Below are positions 16,518 through 26,013 of a stretch of 64,000 nt of DNA, piece by piece. This DNA comes from an uncultured Lachnospiraceae bacterium. GTDB lineage: Bacteria > Bacillota > Clostridia > Lachnospirales > Lachnospiraceae. The notes under the pieces were generated by a model. It had not been told where the DNA came from, searched no databases, and was given only the letters and a program-made list of their open reading frames with translations. The DNA is taken from assembly GCA_910579615.1 (NCBI GenBank), contig CAJTUA010000017.1:45993-109992 (forward strand). The letters run 5' to 3'. A program made the position numbers and the translations under genes. Every line of letters starts with the position of its first letter. Within the stretch, counting starts at the first letter, position 1.

Positions 16518-19500
16518 TGCCAAAGAACAATAAAATCAAAAAAGTATTGGTGATTGGTTCCGGACCGATTGTCATCGGGCAGGCAGCAGAATTTGACTAC
16601 GCGGGAACGCAGGCGTGCCGCTCCTTGAAGGAGGAGGGCATGACTGTCGTTCTTGTAAATTCGAACCCTGCCACGATTATGACGGATGGGGATATTGCAG
16701 ATATGGTGTATATCGAGCCGCTGACGGTCGATGTTGTCAAGCAGATTATCTTAAAGGAAAAGCCGGACAGCGTACTGCCGACGCTTGGCGGGCAGGCGGC
16801 GTTAAATATCGCGATGGAGCTTGAGGAGTGCGGCTTCCTTGCAGAAACCGGAACGAAGTTAATCGGCACCACCTCGCTTACCATTAAAAAAGCGGAGGAC
16901 CGCCTGGAATTTAAAAATACAATGGAAAAAATCGGTGAGCCCTGCGCGCCAAGCAAAGTGGTCGAGACGGTGAAAGACGCGGTGGAGTTTACAGAGTCCA
17001 TCGGCTACCCGGTTGTCATCCGCCCGGCCTATACGCTCGGCGGCTCGGGCGGCGGCATCGCGCAAAACGAGGAACAGCTGCGCGATATCTGCGCGAACGG
17101 GCTGCGCTTAAGCCGCGTCGGACAGTGCCTGATTGAGCGCTGCATTGCAGGGTGGAAGGAAATCGAGTACGAGGTGATGCGCGACGGTGCGGGCAACTGT
17201 ATCACGGTATGTAATATGGAGAATCTTGACCCGGTCGGCGTGCACACCGGTGACAGCATTGTAGTCGCTCCGTCCCAGACGCTCTCCGACAAGGAATACC
17301 AGATGCTTCGTACCTCGGCGCTCAACATTATCACGGAGCTTGGCATCACGGGCGGATGCAATGTGCAGTATGCATTAAAGCCGGACAGTTTTGAATACTG
17401 TGTAATCGAGGTGAACCCACGCGTTTCCCGCTCGTCCGCGCTCGCCTCGAAGGCGACGGGCTACCCGATTGCGAAGGTGGCGGCGAAAATTGCGCTCGGC
17501 TATACGCTCGATGAGATTCCGAACGCGATTACGGGAAAGACGGTTGCGAGCTTTGAGCCTGCGCTCGATTATTGCGTTGTCAAGATTCCGAAGTGGCCGT
17601 TCGACAAATTCATTATGGCGAAACGCACCCTCACAACGCAGATGAAGGCGACCGGGGAGGTCATGAGCATCTGCCCGACATTTGAGGGGGCGTTGATGAA
17701 GGCAATCCGGTCGCTTGAGCAGAATATTTACAGTATGAAGAGCGGGGATTTTGGAAAGGATTCCGACGAGGATATCTTAGAGAAACTGCACCGGATTGAC
17801 GACCGGAGAATCTTTGTGATTGCGGAGGCGCTGCGGCGGGGGATTGCGCAGGAGAAGATTCATGAGATTACACGGATTGACATTTGGTTTATTGATAAGA
17901 TTGCGCTTTTGGTCGAGATGGAGCAAAGGCTTGCAAGTGAGCCGATGAGCCGCAAGCTGATGATGGAGGCAAAGAGGTTGGAATATCCGGACCGTGTGAT
18001 TGCGCAGCTTAGCGGGAAGACGGTGGAGGAGATAAAAAGGCTGCGCAAGGAGGAGTACGGCATCTGCGCGGCGTTTAAGACGGTGGATACCTGTGCGGCA
18101 GAATTTGAGGCGGAAACACCGTATTATTACTCGTGCTTTGGGAGTGAAAATGAAGTCCATTTGGCTGTGCCGGGCAATTCTGCCGTTCCCCCACAGAAAA
18201 AAGTCCTCGTCCTTGGCTCCGGCCCAATCCGCATCGGGCAGGGAATCGAGTTTGATTACTGTTCCGTCCACAGCACCTGGGCGTTCAAACGCCAGGGCTA
18301 TACGGCAATTATTGTCAACAACAACCCGGAAACCGTCAGCACGGATTTTGACATTGCGGACAGGCTTTATTTTGAGCCGCTGACGCCGGAGGATGTGGAA
18401 AATATCGTTGACCTGGAACAGCCGGACGGCGCGGTTGTGCAGTTTGGCGGTCAGACGGCAATCAAACTGACGGAGGCATTGTTAAAAATGGGTGTTCCGA
18501 TTCTTGGCACCTCTGCGGAAAATGTCGATGCGGCGGAGGACAGGGAGCTGTTTGACGAAATTCTTGAAAAGTGCTGTATCCCAAGACCTGCGGGCAAGAC
18601 TGTATTCACAGCGGAGGAAGCAATCAAAGCCGCGAACGAGCTCGGCTACCCGGTACTGGTGCGCCCTTCTTATGTCCTCGGCGGTGCGGGGATGCAGATT
18701 GCAATCAGCGACGAGGATGTGCGCGAATTTATGGCAATCATCAACCGCACCGTGCAGGAGCACCCGATTCTGGTGGACAAATACCTGATGGGCAAGGAAG
18801 TGGAGGTGGATGCGGTCTGCGACGGGGAGGACATTCTGATTCCGGGCATTATGGAGCATGTGGAGCGCGCGGGCATCCATTCCGGTGACAGCATATCAGT
18901 GTACCCGGCACGCTCAATTTCCGAGAAAGTGGAGCGTGTCATTGTGGAATACACGAGGAAGCTCGCGAATTCCCTGCATGTCATCGGGCTGATTAACATC
19001 CAGTTTATCGTATATGACGATGAGGTCTATGTTATCGAGGTGAATCCTCGCTCAAGCCGCACAGTGCCGTATATCAGCAAGGTGACAGGCATTCCGGTTG
19101 TTGATTTGGCAACGCGGGCGGTGCTCGGCGAGAAGGTGAGGGACATGGGATTTGGCACGGGCCTTGCAAGGAAATCAGAATATATTGCCATCAAGATGCC
19201 AGTGTTTTCGTTTGAGAAGCTGCGCGGCGCGGATACCTCGCTTGGCCCGGAAATGAAATCAACAGGCGAGTGTCTTGGCATCTCGAAAGATTTTGACGAG
19301 GCGCTTTACAAGGCATTCCTTGGCGCGGGCATTGACCTGCCAAAGCACAAGAAAATGATTATCACGGTCAAGGACGCGGATAAACTCGAAGCTGCCGCCG
19401 TGGCAAAGCGCTTTGAGGCGCTTGGCTATGAGATTTACGCGACGCGCAGCACGGCGCGCGTGTTAAAGGAAAACGGTGTCCATGCGGTTATGGTGAAGAA

Positions 19501-19771
19501 GGTGAGCGAGGAGAGCCCGAATGTTATGGATTTGCTGCTCGGGCATGAGATTGACCTTGTGATTGACACGCCGACGCAGGGAAGGGATAAGTCGCGCGAT
19601 GGTTTCCTTATCCGCCGTGTTTCCATCGAGACGGGGGTAACCTGCCTGACCTCGCTTGATACGGCGAATGCGCTTGTGACAAGCCTTGAAACACGGCATA
19701 AGAAGGCGCTTGGCCTGGTGGATATCGCGAAGCTTGGAAGGGGCGCGAAACTGAAAGGGATAAGGAAGTAA
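16517..19771 (+). CDS. carB: Carbamoyl-phosphate synthase large subunit
   Basis: 1084 aa, full length. Two homologous ATP-grasp halves are evident, each opening with a nucleotide fold (VLVIGSGPIVIGQAAEFDY at residue 10; VLVLGSGPIRIGQGIEFDY near 565) and containing ATP-grasp signatures (RPAYTLGGSGGGIA; RPSYVLGGAGMQIA) and EVNPRVSRSSALASKATGYP / EVNPRSSRTVPYISK. The C-terminal MGS-like allosteric domain (from about residue 945, MIITVKDADKLEAAA) binds UMP or other effectors in known enzymes. Start and stop of carA/carB overlap (TAATG), so translation is coupled. Confidence 0.98.
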   Translation: MPKNNKIKKVLVIGSGPIVIGQAAEFDYAGTQACRSLKEEGMTVVLVNSNPATIMTDGDIADMVYIEPLTVDVVKQIILKEKPDSVLPTLGGQAALNIAMELEECGFLAETGTKLIGTTSLTIKKAEDRLEFKNTMEKIGEPCAPSKVVETVKDAVEFTESIGYPVVIRPAYTLGGSGGGIAQNEEQLRDICANGLRLSRVGQCLIERCIAGWKEIEYEVMRDGAGNCITVCNMENLDPVGVHTGDSIVVAPSQTLSDKEYQMLRTSALNIITELGITGGCNVQYALKPDSFEYCVIEVNPRVSRSSALASKATGYPIAKVAAKIALGYTLDEIPNAITGKTVASFEPALDYCVVKIPKWPFDKFIMAKRTLTTQMKATGEVMSICPTFEGALMKAIRSLEQNIYSMKSGDFGKDSDEDILEKLHRIDDRRIFVIAEALRRGIAQEKIHEITRIDIWFIDKIALLVEMEQRLASEPMSRKLMMEAKRLEYPDRVIAQLSGKTVEEIKRLRKEEYGICAAFKTVDTCAAEFEAETPYYYSCFGSENEVHLAVPGNSAVPPQKKVLVLGSGPIRIGQGIEFDYCSVHSTWAFKRQGYTAIIVNNNPETVSTDFDIADRLYFEPLTPEDVENIVDLEQPDGAVVQFGGQTAIKLTEALLKMGVPILGTSAENVDAAEDRELFDEILEKCCIPRPAGKTVFTAEEAIKAANELGYPVLVRPSYVLGGAGMQIAISDEDVREFMAIINRTVQEHPILVDKYLMGKEVEVDAVCDGEDILIPGIMEHVERAGIHSGDSISVYPARSISEKVERVIVEYTRKLANSLHVIGLINIQFIVYDDEVYVIEVNPRSSRTVPYISKVTGIPVVDLATRAVLGEKVRDMGFGTGLARKSEYIAIKMPVFSFEKLRGADTSLGPEMKSTGECLGISKDFDEALYKAFLGAGIDLPKHKKMIITVKDADKLEAAAVAKRFEALGYEIYATRSTARVLKENGVHAVMVKKVSEESPNVMDLLLGHEIDLVIDTPTQGRDKSRDGFLIRRVSIETGVTCLTSLDTANALVTSLETRHKKALGLVDIAKLGRGAKLKGIRK

Positions 19772-19919
19772 AAGGTACGGTTGGTTTGGAGAGAATATCC
19801 ACCATATTTTAGATGACAAGATTCTCCGGGTGCAGAATGCCCTGGAAAAGGAGCTCGCCTCCATTACACTCTCCGACATAAAGCGGGATACAGAGAAATA
19901 TATAAGGGAAGAAGGATAG
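19764..19919 (+). pseudogene. Short open stretch without start codon; possible gene remnant
   Basis: After carB the + strand stays open in one frame to a TAG at 19917, encoding a charged helical stretch (LRVQNALEKELASITLSDIK then EKYIREEG). There is no in-frame ATG, GTG or TTG with a ribosome site. It could be the tail of a lost gene or chance. Apart from this and the terminator at 19987, I see nothing else in 19772-20188. Confidence 0.25.
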
Positions 19920-19986
19920 TGGGTGCGTCCCACATGGAGAAAACGGCAGGATTCGTATGTTTGGCAGCCTGCCGGATTGGTCTGGA

Positions 19987-20031
19987 AATTCAAGACACTG
20001 GAGGAATGACCCAGGTGTCTTGAATTTTTTT
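19987..20031 (+). terminator. Terminator of carAB
   Basis: AATTCAAGACACTGG (19987-20001) pairs with CCAGGTGTCTTGAATT (20011-20026) with one bulge, followed by a T7 run. Confidence 0.85.
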
Positions 20032-20188
20032 GTACTTTGATGTCATTGCTGATATAAATACAACCTGTGAAAATAAGTATATTAGTAATAATAACGATGG
20101 AAATACTAACGATATCGTGAGAAAAAGCTTGCAGCGGTTATCAAATTATGATAAGATGTAAAACAGATGATTTCTGGAGGGGATGCAT

Positions 20189-21421
20189 ATGGCGATTTGT
20201 TATGACAGATTATGGAAACTTCTGAATGTCAGGAAAATGAACCGCACGGAATTAAAAGAAGCATCCGGAATCAGTTTTAATGTGTTGGCAAGAATGGGAA
20301 AAAATGAACCGGTTTCCTTCGAAACGATTGAGAAGATTTGTTTTGCTTTGAACTGCGATATAGAGGATGTTGTCGAGATTAAGAGAGAAAAAACCATGGA
20401 AAAATTTCCGAAAATTTATTCAACAATTGAACTGTTTGCCGGGGCGGGCGGGCTTGCACTGGGCGTTGAAAAGGCAGGATTTGATACGCTTGGGCTGATT
20501 GAATTTGATAAGGATGCTGCGGATAGCCTGAAGGTAAACCGTCCGAATTGGCGGGTAATCCATGATGATATTGCCAATATTTCCTGTTTGGATTTGGAAA
20601 AATATTTTGGCATCCAAAAGGGGGATTTGGATTTATTATCCGGGGGCGCCCCCTGCCAGGCATTTTCGTATGCCGGAAAACGCCTTGGCTTAGAGGATGC
20701 GAGGGGAACACTGTTTTATCACTATGCTATTTTTTTGCAGAAATTGCAGCCGAAAATGTTTTTGTTTGAGAATGTGCGTGGTCTGCTGACCCACGATAAA
20801 GGGAGAACCTACGCAACGATTACCCGCATTTTTGAGCAGGCGGGATATTCGATTCAGAAGAAGGTTTTGAATGCGTGGGATTTTGGGGTGCCGCAGAAGA
20901 GGGAGCGCTTAATCACCATAGGGATTCGGAATGATTTGGTTGGAAAAACCTCATATCAATTTCCGAAAGAGCATGACTACAAACCTGTTTTAAGAGATGT
21001 GCTCTTAGATTGTCCGGATGGTCCCGGGGTTCCATACGGAGAGAATAAACGCAAAATATTCGAGCTTGTACCGCCGGGGGGCTACTGGAGGGATATTGAC
21101 CAAAAGATAGCAAAAGAATATATGAAAAGCTGTTGGGATATGGAAGGGGGGCGGACGGGCATATTAAGGCGGATGAGCCTGGATGAACCATCCCTGACCG
21201 TGCTGACCTCCCCATCCCAAAAGCAGACGGAGCGTTGCCATCCGTTAGAAGCAAGGCCTTTCAATGTGCGCGAAAACGCAAGGTGCCAGACATTTCCGGA
21301 TGAATGGCAGTTTTGCGGAACGGTACAGTCCCAATACAAACAGGTGGGAAATGCGGTTCCTGTGAATCTGGCGTACTCGATTGCACTGGAAATACATAAA
21401 TCATTGGAGGGGTTGGGATAA
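20189..21421 (+). CDS. C5 cytosine-specific DNA methyltransferase with N-terminal helix-turn-helix domain (type II RM modification subunit)
   Basis: 410 aa from ATG 20189 (GGAGG 8 nt upstream; ATG 20183 is too close). Residues 1-65 are a Cro/XRE-type HTH (LLNVRKMNRTELKEASGISFNVLARMG). The methylase part shows motif I ELFAGAGGLALG, the catalytic PCQ in GGAPCQAFS (motif IV), ENVRG (VI), PQKRERLI (VIII) and QVGNAVPV (X). The HTH likely represses the gene's own promoter, a common way to control modification levels. The stop overlaps the start of the restriction gene by one base. With an Eco47II-type partner the target is probably GGNCC. Confidence 0.92.
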   Translation: MAICYDRLWKLLNVRKMNRTELKEASGISFNVLARMGKNEPVSFETIEKICFALNCDIEDVVEIKREKTMEKFPKIYSTIELFAGAGGLALGVEKAGFDTLGLIEFDKDAADSLKVNRPNWRVIHDDIANISCLDLEKYFGIQKGDLDLLSGGAPCQAFSYAGKRLGLEDARGTLFYHYAIFLQKLQPKMFLFENVRGLLTHDKGRTYATITRIFEQAGYSIQKKVLNAWDFGVPQKRERLITIGIRNDLVGKTSYQFPKEHDYKPVLRDVLLDCPDGPGVPYGENKRKIFELVPPGGYWRDIDQKIAKEYMKSCWDMEGGRTGILRRMSLDEPSLTVLTSPSQKQTERCHPLEARPFNVRENARCQTFPDEWQFCGTVQSQYKQVGNAVPVNLAYSIALEIHKSLEGLG

Positions 21422-22296
21422 TGGCTTGGAATTTGAATTTTATATCCGAGGAAGAGTTTAAAAACCATGTCCGGGCAACGATTATGAAGTACGGGGAAAA
21501 ATTGGAGTCCTATGATTTGAAAAGGTTTAACAGTAATCTGGTTGACCCCATAAAACTGCTTTTTGACAAATCGGTGTATCGGACAAGCTGGGATGAAATT
21601 GTAAATAATGAGATTTTCCGTCAGAGGGATAAATCCAATAACAACGATATCGGATATTTTCATCAGAATATATTTTCTTTTTTCAAAGGATGTGAGGTGC
21701 CGCAGGCAGGGTGGGATGTGATATATAAAAATCCGGACGGAATTCGGATGCCGGATGGGGATGTCGTCCATACCTTATATGTGGAAATGAAGAATAAGCA
21801 CAATACGATGAACTCTGCATCTTCCGCAAAAACATACATAAAAATGCAGGGGCAGATTCTTGAGGATGACGATTGTGCCTGTTTTTTAGTGGAAGCGATT
21901 GCAAAGAAATCCCAAAACATAAAATGGACAACAAAGGTGGATGGGAAAAATGTCCAGCACCGCCTGATACGCCGTGTCAGCATGGACCAGTTTTATGCAA
22001 TTCTTACGGGCGAGGAGGATGCATTTTATAAAATGTGCATGGCACTTCCGGGCATCATCCATTCGGTTGTAAATGAAGAAGGCAGTGTTGCGGTTCCGCA
22101 TGATACAGTAATAAAAGAGCTGCAAAATGTTGCCGCGTTATACGCACAACAGCCGGAGGATTTGGCGATGGCAATGTCCGTGTATATGCTTGGATTCCAT
22201 TCATACATGGGGTTTGAGGGGAAGATGGGGCAGCAATTTGGTGAAAAAAACAGCGAGATGCTCAAGCAGATTTATGAGTATGCGAAGAAATTTTAA
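21421..22296 (+). CDS. Eco47II-family type II restriction endonuclease
   Basis: 291 aa. It has the family's conserved front (LNFISEEEFKNHV, DLKRFNSNLVDPIKLLFD) and RQRDKSNNNDIGYFHQNIFSFF. The catalytic site appears to be a PD-(D/E)XK variant: aspartate in GWDVIY and E-x-K in YVEMKNKHNTMNS, followed by KTYIKMQ. Known members such as Eco47II and Sau96I cut GGNCC. Translation is coupled to the methylase (stop and start share a base), an order that delays nuclease until methylation is under way. The partner and order make the RM assignment firm; the exact site is inference. Confidence 0.88.
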   Translation: MAWNLNFISEEEFKNHVRATIMKYGEKLESYDLKRFNSNLVDPIKLLFDKSVYRTSWDEIVNNEIFRQRDKSNNNDIGYFHQNIFSFFKGCEVPQAGWDVIYKNPDGIRMPDGDVVHTLYVEMKNKHNTMNSASSAKTYIKMQGQILEDDDCACFLVEAIAKKSQNIKWTTKVDGKNVQHRLIRRVSMDQFYAILTGEEDAFYKMCMALPGIIHSVVNEEGSVAVPHDTVIKELQNVAALYAQQPEDLAMAMSVYMLGFHSYMGFEGKMGQQFGEKNSEMLKQIYEYAKKF

Positions 22297-22416
22297 TAAA
22301 AAGAATGCGTCCGGTTTGTCTGTTGGAAATGGAAAACAGAAAATGGAAAATGTAAGGGACTGGTTGGGAATGCCGCGGTTGGATAATTTCACAAAACGGA
22401 AATTAAGGAGGGCAGG

Positions 22417-22857
22417 ATGGAAATAAGGAAAATGCAAATCGGCGATTACGACGATGTATATGCGCTCTGGATGGCATGTACGGGTATGGGATTAAACAAT
22501 CTGGATGATTCGCGGGATGGCATTGAACGGTTTATAAAAAGAAACCCCGATACTTGTTTTGTTGCGGAAAGTGAAAATAAGATTGTCGGGGTAATAATTG
22601 CCGGGAATGATGGCAGACGGGGCTATATCTACCATACCGCGGTAGAGCCGCAATACAGAAAGCAGGGAATCGCGCGTGAGTTGGTGGATACTGCGATGCA
22701 GGCGCTAAAGGGATGTGGAATCAACAAAGCCGCATTGGTTGTTTTTGACCGGAACGAAAACGGCAATGCTTTTTGGGAAAAGATGGGATTTACCATGCGG
22801 GAAGATTTGGTTTACCGCAATAAAGCCATCGCGGAAATGGTTCGAATTGATACATAG
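22417..22857 (+). CDS. GNAT-family N-acetyltransferase
   Basis: 146 aa, the size of RimI/YpeA-like enzymes. The acetyl-CoA loop is clear in EPQYRKQGIARELVDTAM (Q/R-x-x-G-x-A type), preceded by the strand IYHTAV and followed by the conserved NENGNAFWEKMGF near the C-terminus. It transfers acetyl from acetyl-CoA to an amine of unknown identity. AAGGAGG lies 5 nt before ATG. It is not clearly linked in function to the RM genes 120 bp upstream. Confidence 0.85.
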   Translation: MEIRKMQIGDYDDVYALWMACTGMGLNNLDDSRDGIERFIKRNPDTCFVAESENKIVGVIIAGNDGRRGYIYHTAVEPQYRKQGIARELVDTAMQALKGCGINKAALVVFDRNENGNAFWEKMGFTMREDLVYRNKAIAEMVRIDT

Positions 22858-22960
22858 CATACGGAGTAGGCGGATGGGCTGCAATAATTTGGCAGCTTTG
22901 AGCAGATGTTTGGCAAAATGCTTGCGGATTCTTTGATATAGAGAAGGAGGCGAAAAGACA

Positions 22961-23713
22961 ATGAGAGACTATAGTGTTCAGAACAAAAAAGCGTGGGAAT
23001 ATTCCGCCTATGAGTTTTGGGTGAAAAATTCCGGCACTCCGGCCGAAAGAGCCAAAAAGGATTTGGAAAACCCTTTGGGAGCGCTAAAACGGTACGCGGA
23101 TTATTTTGACAGCTATGCGGGGCTTCGGATAGCAAATATATGCGGCTCCTGCGGGAAAAAAGCGATTCCGCTCGCTCTTTTGGGGGCGGATGTGACGGTT
23201 TTTGATATCTCCGAGGAAAACAAAAAATATGCGGTGGAGACGGCAGAAGCGGCAGGGGTGGACATCCATTATGAGGTAGGCGATGTTCTGGATATTGATA
23301 TGGAAAAGTACGGGGGGTTTTTTGATGTAGTATTTATGGAAGGTGGCATATTGCATTATTTTCATGATATCGGGGAATTCATGCGCACGATGTATTCTTT
23401 GCAAAAGCAGGGCGGGAAAATGATATGCAGCGATTTTCATCCATTCACAAAAATTAAGGATATTTTGAGTTTAGAGCAGCCTGCGATGAATTATTTTTCA
23501 ACCGATATTTTTGAGGGGGAAATGGCGCACGCGCGTTTCTTTGAAGAAGAAATTCGCAGCCAAATGCCGAAATGCCTTTACAGAAAATATACAATCAGTG
23601 AAATCATTAATTCTGTGATAAACTGCGGATTTACATTGGAAAAATTTGATGAACATCCTGCGTGGACAAATGAGAAGATTCCAGGGGAGTTCACGCTTGT
23701 GGCGGTAAAATGA
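22961..23713 (+). CDS. Class I SAM-dependent methyltransferase
   Basis: 250 aa. The Rossmann motif I is degenerate but visible (RIANICGSCGKKAIPLALLG), followed by the acidic residue binding ribose in VTVFDISEENKKYA, and motif IV FDVVFMEGGILHYF. The N-terminus (VQNKKAWEYSAYEFW) is of the type in uncharacterised methyltransferases. The substrate is probably a small molecule but is not determinable. GAAGGAGG precedes the ATG by 9 nt. It is closed by a terminator. Confidence 0.82.
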   Translation: MRDYSVQNKKAWEYSAYEFWVKNSGTPAERAKKDLENPLGALKRYADYFDSYAGLRIANICGSCGKKAIPLALLGADVTVFDISEENKKYAVETAEAAGVDIHYEVGDVLDIDMEKYGGFFDVVFMEGGILHYFHDIGEFMRTMYSLQKQGGKMICSDFHPFTKIKDILSLEQPAMNYFSTDIFEGEMAHARFFEEEIRSQMPKCLYRKYTISEIINSVINCGFTLEKFDEHPAWTNEKIPGEFTLVAVK

Positions 23714-23772
23714 AATTCCATTTGCTTATGAAAGCGGGAAAAATATTGTTTTTTCAGATGCGCTATTTGAGA

Positions 23773-23801
23773 GAGACGGAGAAGTCCGGCTCTTTTTTTT
23801 T
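23773..23801 (+). terminator. Terminator after the methyltransferase gene
   Basis: GAGACGGA (23773-23780) pairs with TCCGGCTC (23785-23792) with one mismatch, followed by nine T. Confidence 0.7.
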
Positions 23802-23844
23802 GCGCGCATTGAAGAAAAACATTTCCCTGCCTGATAATTTCCCC

Positions 23845-23896
23845 TTGACATTTTGTATTTCTTGTATTATAATTTGTAATACAAGAAATACAAAAT
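23845..23896 (+). promoter_or_regulatory. Consensus promoter overlapped by a perfect 20-bp-arm inverted repeat (GntR operator)
   Basis: TTGACA (23845-23850), exactly 17 bp, TATAAT (23868-23873). Overlying it is a perfect inverted repeat: bases 50-69 (ATTTTGTATTTCTTGTATTA) mirror bases 77-96, with a 7-nt centre. A repressor dimer bound here would cover spacer, -10 and start. The next gene encodes a GntR/YtrA-type repressor, so autoregulation is the natural reading. Confidence 0.9.
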
Positions 23897-23915
23897 ATGC
23901 AAAGGAGGTGGTTTT

Positions 23916-24422
23916 ATGGTGATTGCAATCCGGGAAGGCTCGGACATCCCGATTTATCAACAAATCCGCGACCAGATTGTCCAGGGGATTTCGGACGGCA
24001 GATTGCAGACGGGCGAGCAGCTGCCCACGGTGCGCGCGCTCGCGGAAGAAATCGGCATCAATTCGATGACGGTGAACAAGGCATATCAGCTTTTAAAACA
24101 GCAGGGTTACATTATTGCGGACCGGCGCAATGGGGCGAGGGTCAGCAAGAGTTTTGCGAAAGCCCCGCAGCTTAGTTTTGAGAGCAGGGAGCTGCTTTTG
24201 CGGATTATTGCGGAAGCGAAGGTGGGGGGCATGACACAGGAGGAATTTTTGGACGAGTGCAGGAAGTGTTATGAGAGCGGCGGTCAAACGGGGAAGGAAA
24301 AAAACACCGGGCATACGGGCGGAAATGAAACCCATGCCGGCAGCAGCGACAGGCAGAGATGCAGGGAACAGGAAATCAGAGCGGATGAAACGCTTGAGGG
24401 GAGGGAAGCATATGTTACTTAA
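23916..24422 (+). CDS. GntR-family (YtrA-type) transcriptional repressor
   Basis: 168 aa with an AAAGGAGGT site. Residues 10-78 form the GntR winged helix (PIYQQIRDQIVQGISDGRL, LPTVRALAEEIGINSMTVNKAYQLL, GYIIADRRNGARV). The short helical C-terminal part is typical of the YtrA subfamily, which lacks a large ligand domain and often controls a neighbouring membrane or ABC transporter gene. The tail after residue 115 is charged and Gly/Thr-rich, perhaps disordered. The inverted repeat at 23850-23896 is the probable binding site. Its end overlaps the next gene by 11 bases, showing coupled expression. Confidence 0.9.
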   Translation: MVIAIREGSDIPIYQQIRDQIVQGISDGRLQTGEQLPTVRALAEEIGINSMTVNKAYQLLKQQGYIIADRRNGARVSKSFAKAPQLSFESRELLLRIIAEAKVGGMTQEEFLDECRKCYESGGQTGKEKNTGHTGGNETHAGSSDRQRCREQEIRADETLEGREAYVT

Positions 24423-26004
24423 TATTATTTTGTTTGTCAGTACGTATCCAGTGATTCTTATCATGTATTTTGTGCTGAAATACAGCGGAAAAAACCGCAA
24501 CGGCACCGTTTTCGGGCTTTGTGTGCCGAAGGATGAGGCGCTTGCGAAGGAATTTTATAAGCAGGTGCAGGAAAAACAGGTCTGGTATCAGCGCAGGATG
24601 CGGACAACACTCATTCTCCTTTTGCTGGTTCCGCTTGTAAGCTTTGCAACTCCCTATTTTTCCATTCAGTTTACAATCTGGATGCTATGGCTGCTTTTGG
24701 GGATTGTTTTTTTAGAGCTCCCGTGTATCCTCGTGAACCGGGAATTAAAAGTATGGAAGAAATCTGCTGTGGCAAAAATGCGTCTTCCAGGGCAGCTAGC
24801 GGAGGAATCCGCAGACGCGGAAATGCCCGGTGCAAAGGATGTTCGTCCGCTGGGAATGGATTCGGATGCTGAAAAAGCAGAAACGGAGTGGAAAAAGGAA
24901 GAACGGAAAAAATCAGAACAGAAAAAAGCAGGACAAAAAGAAGCAGGCAGGGGGGAAAACTGGCTGGCAGCCACATCAAAATCCGAGAGCGTAAGATTGA
25001 TAGAACTTAGCGAAGCGGGGCAGGTGCGCAAAACAAAATTGTTGCCGTTTTTGATACCAACGTTTATCAGCATGGCGGCCGTTGCTGCCTATTATCTGCT
25101 CTGCGAGGATTCCCGCGGGCAAAAGATGGTTTGGATTGTATTTCTGCTTGCCATCGTTACGCCGATGTTTTATTTGGCGGCGGGGTGGATGGATAAGCAG
25201 AGGACGGCGGTGGTCAGCTATGACAGTGAGGTCAATCTGAATTATGCCCGCGCAAAGAAGCAGATTTGGAACAGGCTCTGGCTTTTGTGTGCGTGGTTGA
25301 ATACGGTATTCACTGCATTTGCGGCGCTTGTGCTAAGGAATGAAAAAATCACGGTGCTTTGGCTGCTCTGGGGAACGGTTGCCTATGTTGCGGTAACGAT
25401 GATTTTCGTTTTGGTGGCGGTGCGGAAAGTAAACCGTCTGGAGCAGTGCTATGAAAAAAAGATTGACCCGCTTCTGAATGAGGATGACGATGATTGCTGG
25501 ATTTGGGGAATGCTTTATTACAATAGGGCAGATAAGCGCACGTTGGTTGAGACGCGGGTCGGCTACGGAACGGCAACCAATATGGCAACTCCGCTTGGCA
25601 AGGGGCTGATGGCGTTTGCTGCACTGGCGTTTCTTTCGCTGCCGATTGTCTGCGTGTGGATGATTCTGTTGGAATTTACACCGATTCGCCTTATGGTGCA
25701 GCAGGATTATCTGGTCGCAGAGCAGCTAAAAACAGATTACCGGATTGCGGTTGAAGACATTGAGGAATTGGAGCTTGTACAAGAGTTGCCGGAGCTGTCG
25801 AAGAATGCCGGCACGGGCATGGATAATCTGTACAAGGGAAACTGGCATATTCTGTATGCGGGGGATTGCGAGGTCTTTTTGAATCCGGAGAATGGCTTGT
25901 TTATAAAGTTTATGGCGGATGGGGAACTCTATTATATGAGTGCGGAGGATGACGGGAAAACGTGGGAAGTGTATGAGAAACTCAAAGGGTGGGGCGGAGA
26001 TTGA
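24412..26004 (+). CDS. DUF1648/DUF5808-type multi-pass membrane protein
   Basis: 530 aa from ATG 24412, behind GGGAGGG, overlapping the GntR gene. About seven to eight membrane helices: one at residues 1-20, two at 65-105, then KLLPFLIPTFISMAAVAAYY, MVWIVFLLAIVTPMFYLAAG, a pair near 290-335, and one near 405-425. Between the second and third groups is a charged Lys/Glu/Ala-rich cytoplasmic loop (EWKKEERKKSEQKKAGQ). The segment DKQRTAVVSYDSEVNLNYARAKK marks DUF1648 and DDDDCWIWGMLYYNRADKR marks DUF5808. The C-terminus looks like a bacterial PH-like domain. Such proteins commonly accompany YtrA-type repressors; their role, perhaps in envelope stress or peptide immunity, is unproven. Confidence 0.75.
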   Translation: MLLNIILFVSTYPVILIMYFVLKYSGKNRNGTVFGLCVPKDEALAKEFYKQVQEKQVWYQRRMRTTLILLLLVPLVSFATPYFSIQFTIWMLWLLLGIVFLELPCILVNRELKVWKKSAVAKMRLPGQLAEESADAEMPGAKDVRPLGMDSDAEKAETEWKKEERKKSEQKKAGQKEAGRGENWLAATSKSESVRLIELSEAGQVRKTKLLPFLIPTFISMAAVAAYYLLCEDSRGQKMVWIVFLLAIVTPMFYLAAGWMDKQRTAVVSYDSEVNLNYARAKKQIWNRLWLLCAWLNTVFTAFAALVLRNEKITVLWLLWGTVAYVAVTMIFVLVAVRKVNRLEQCYEKKIDPLLNEDDDDCWIWGMLYYNRADKRTLVETRVGYGTATNMATPLGKGLMAFAALAFLSLPIVCVWMILLEFTPIRLMVQQDYLVAEQLKTDYRIAVEDIEELELVQELPELSKNAGTGMDNLYKGNWHILYAGDCEVFLNPENGLFIKFMADGELYYMSAEDDGKTWEVYEKLKGWGGD

Positions 26005-26013
26005 TAAGTACAA

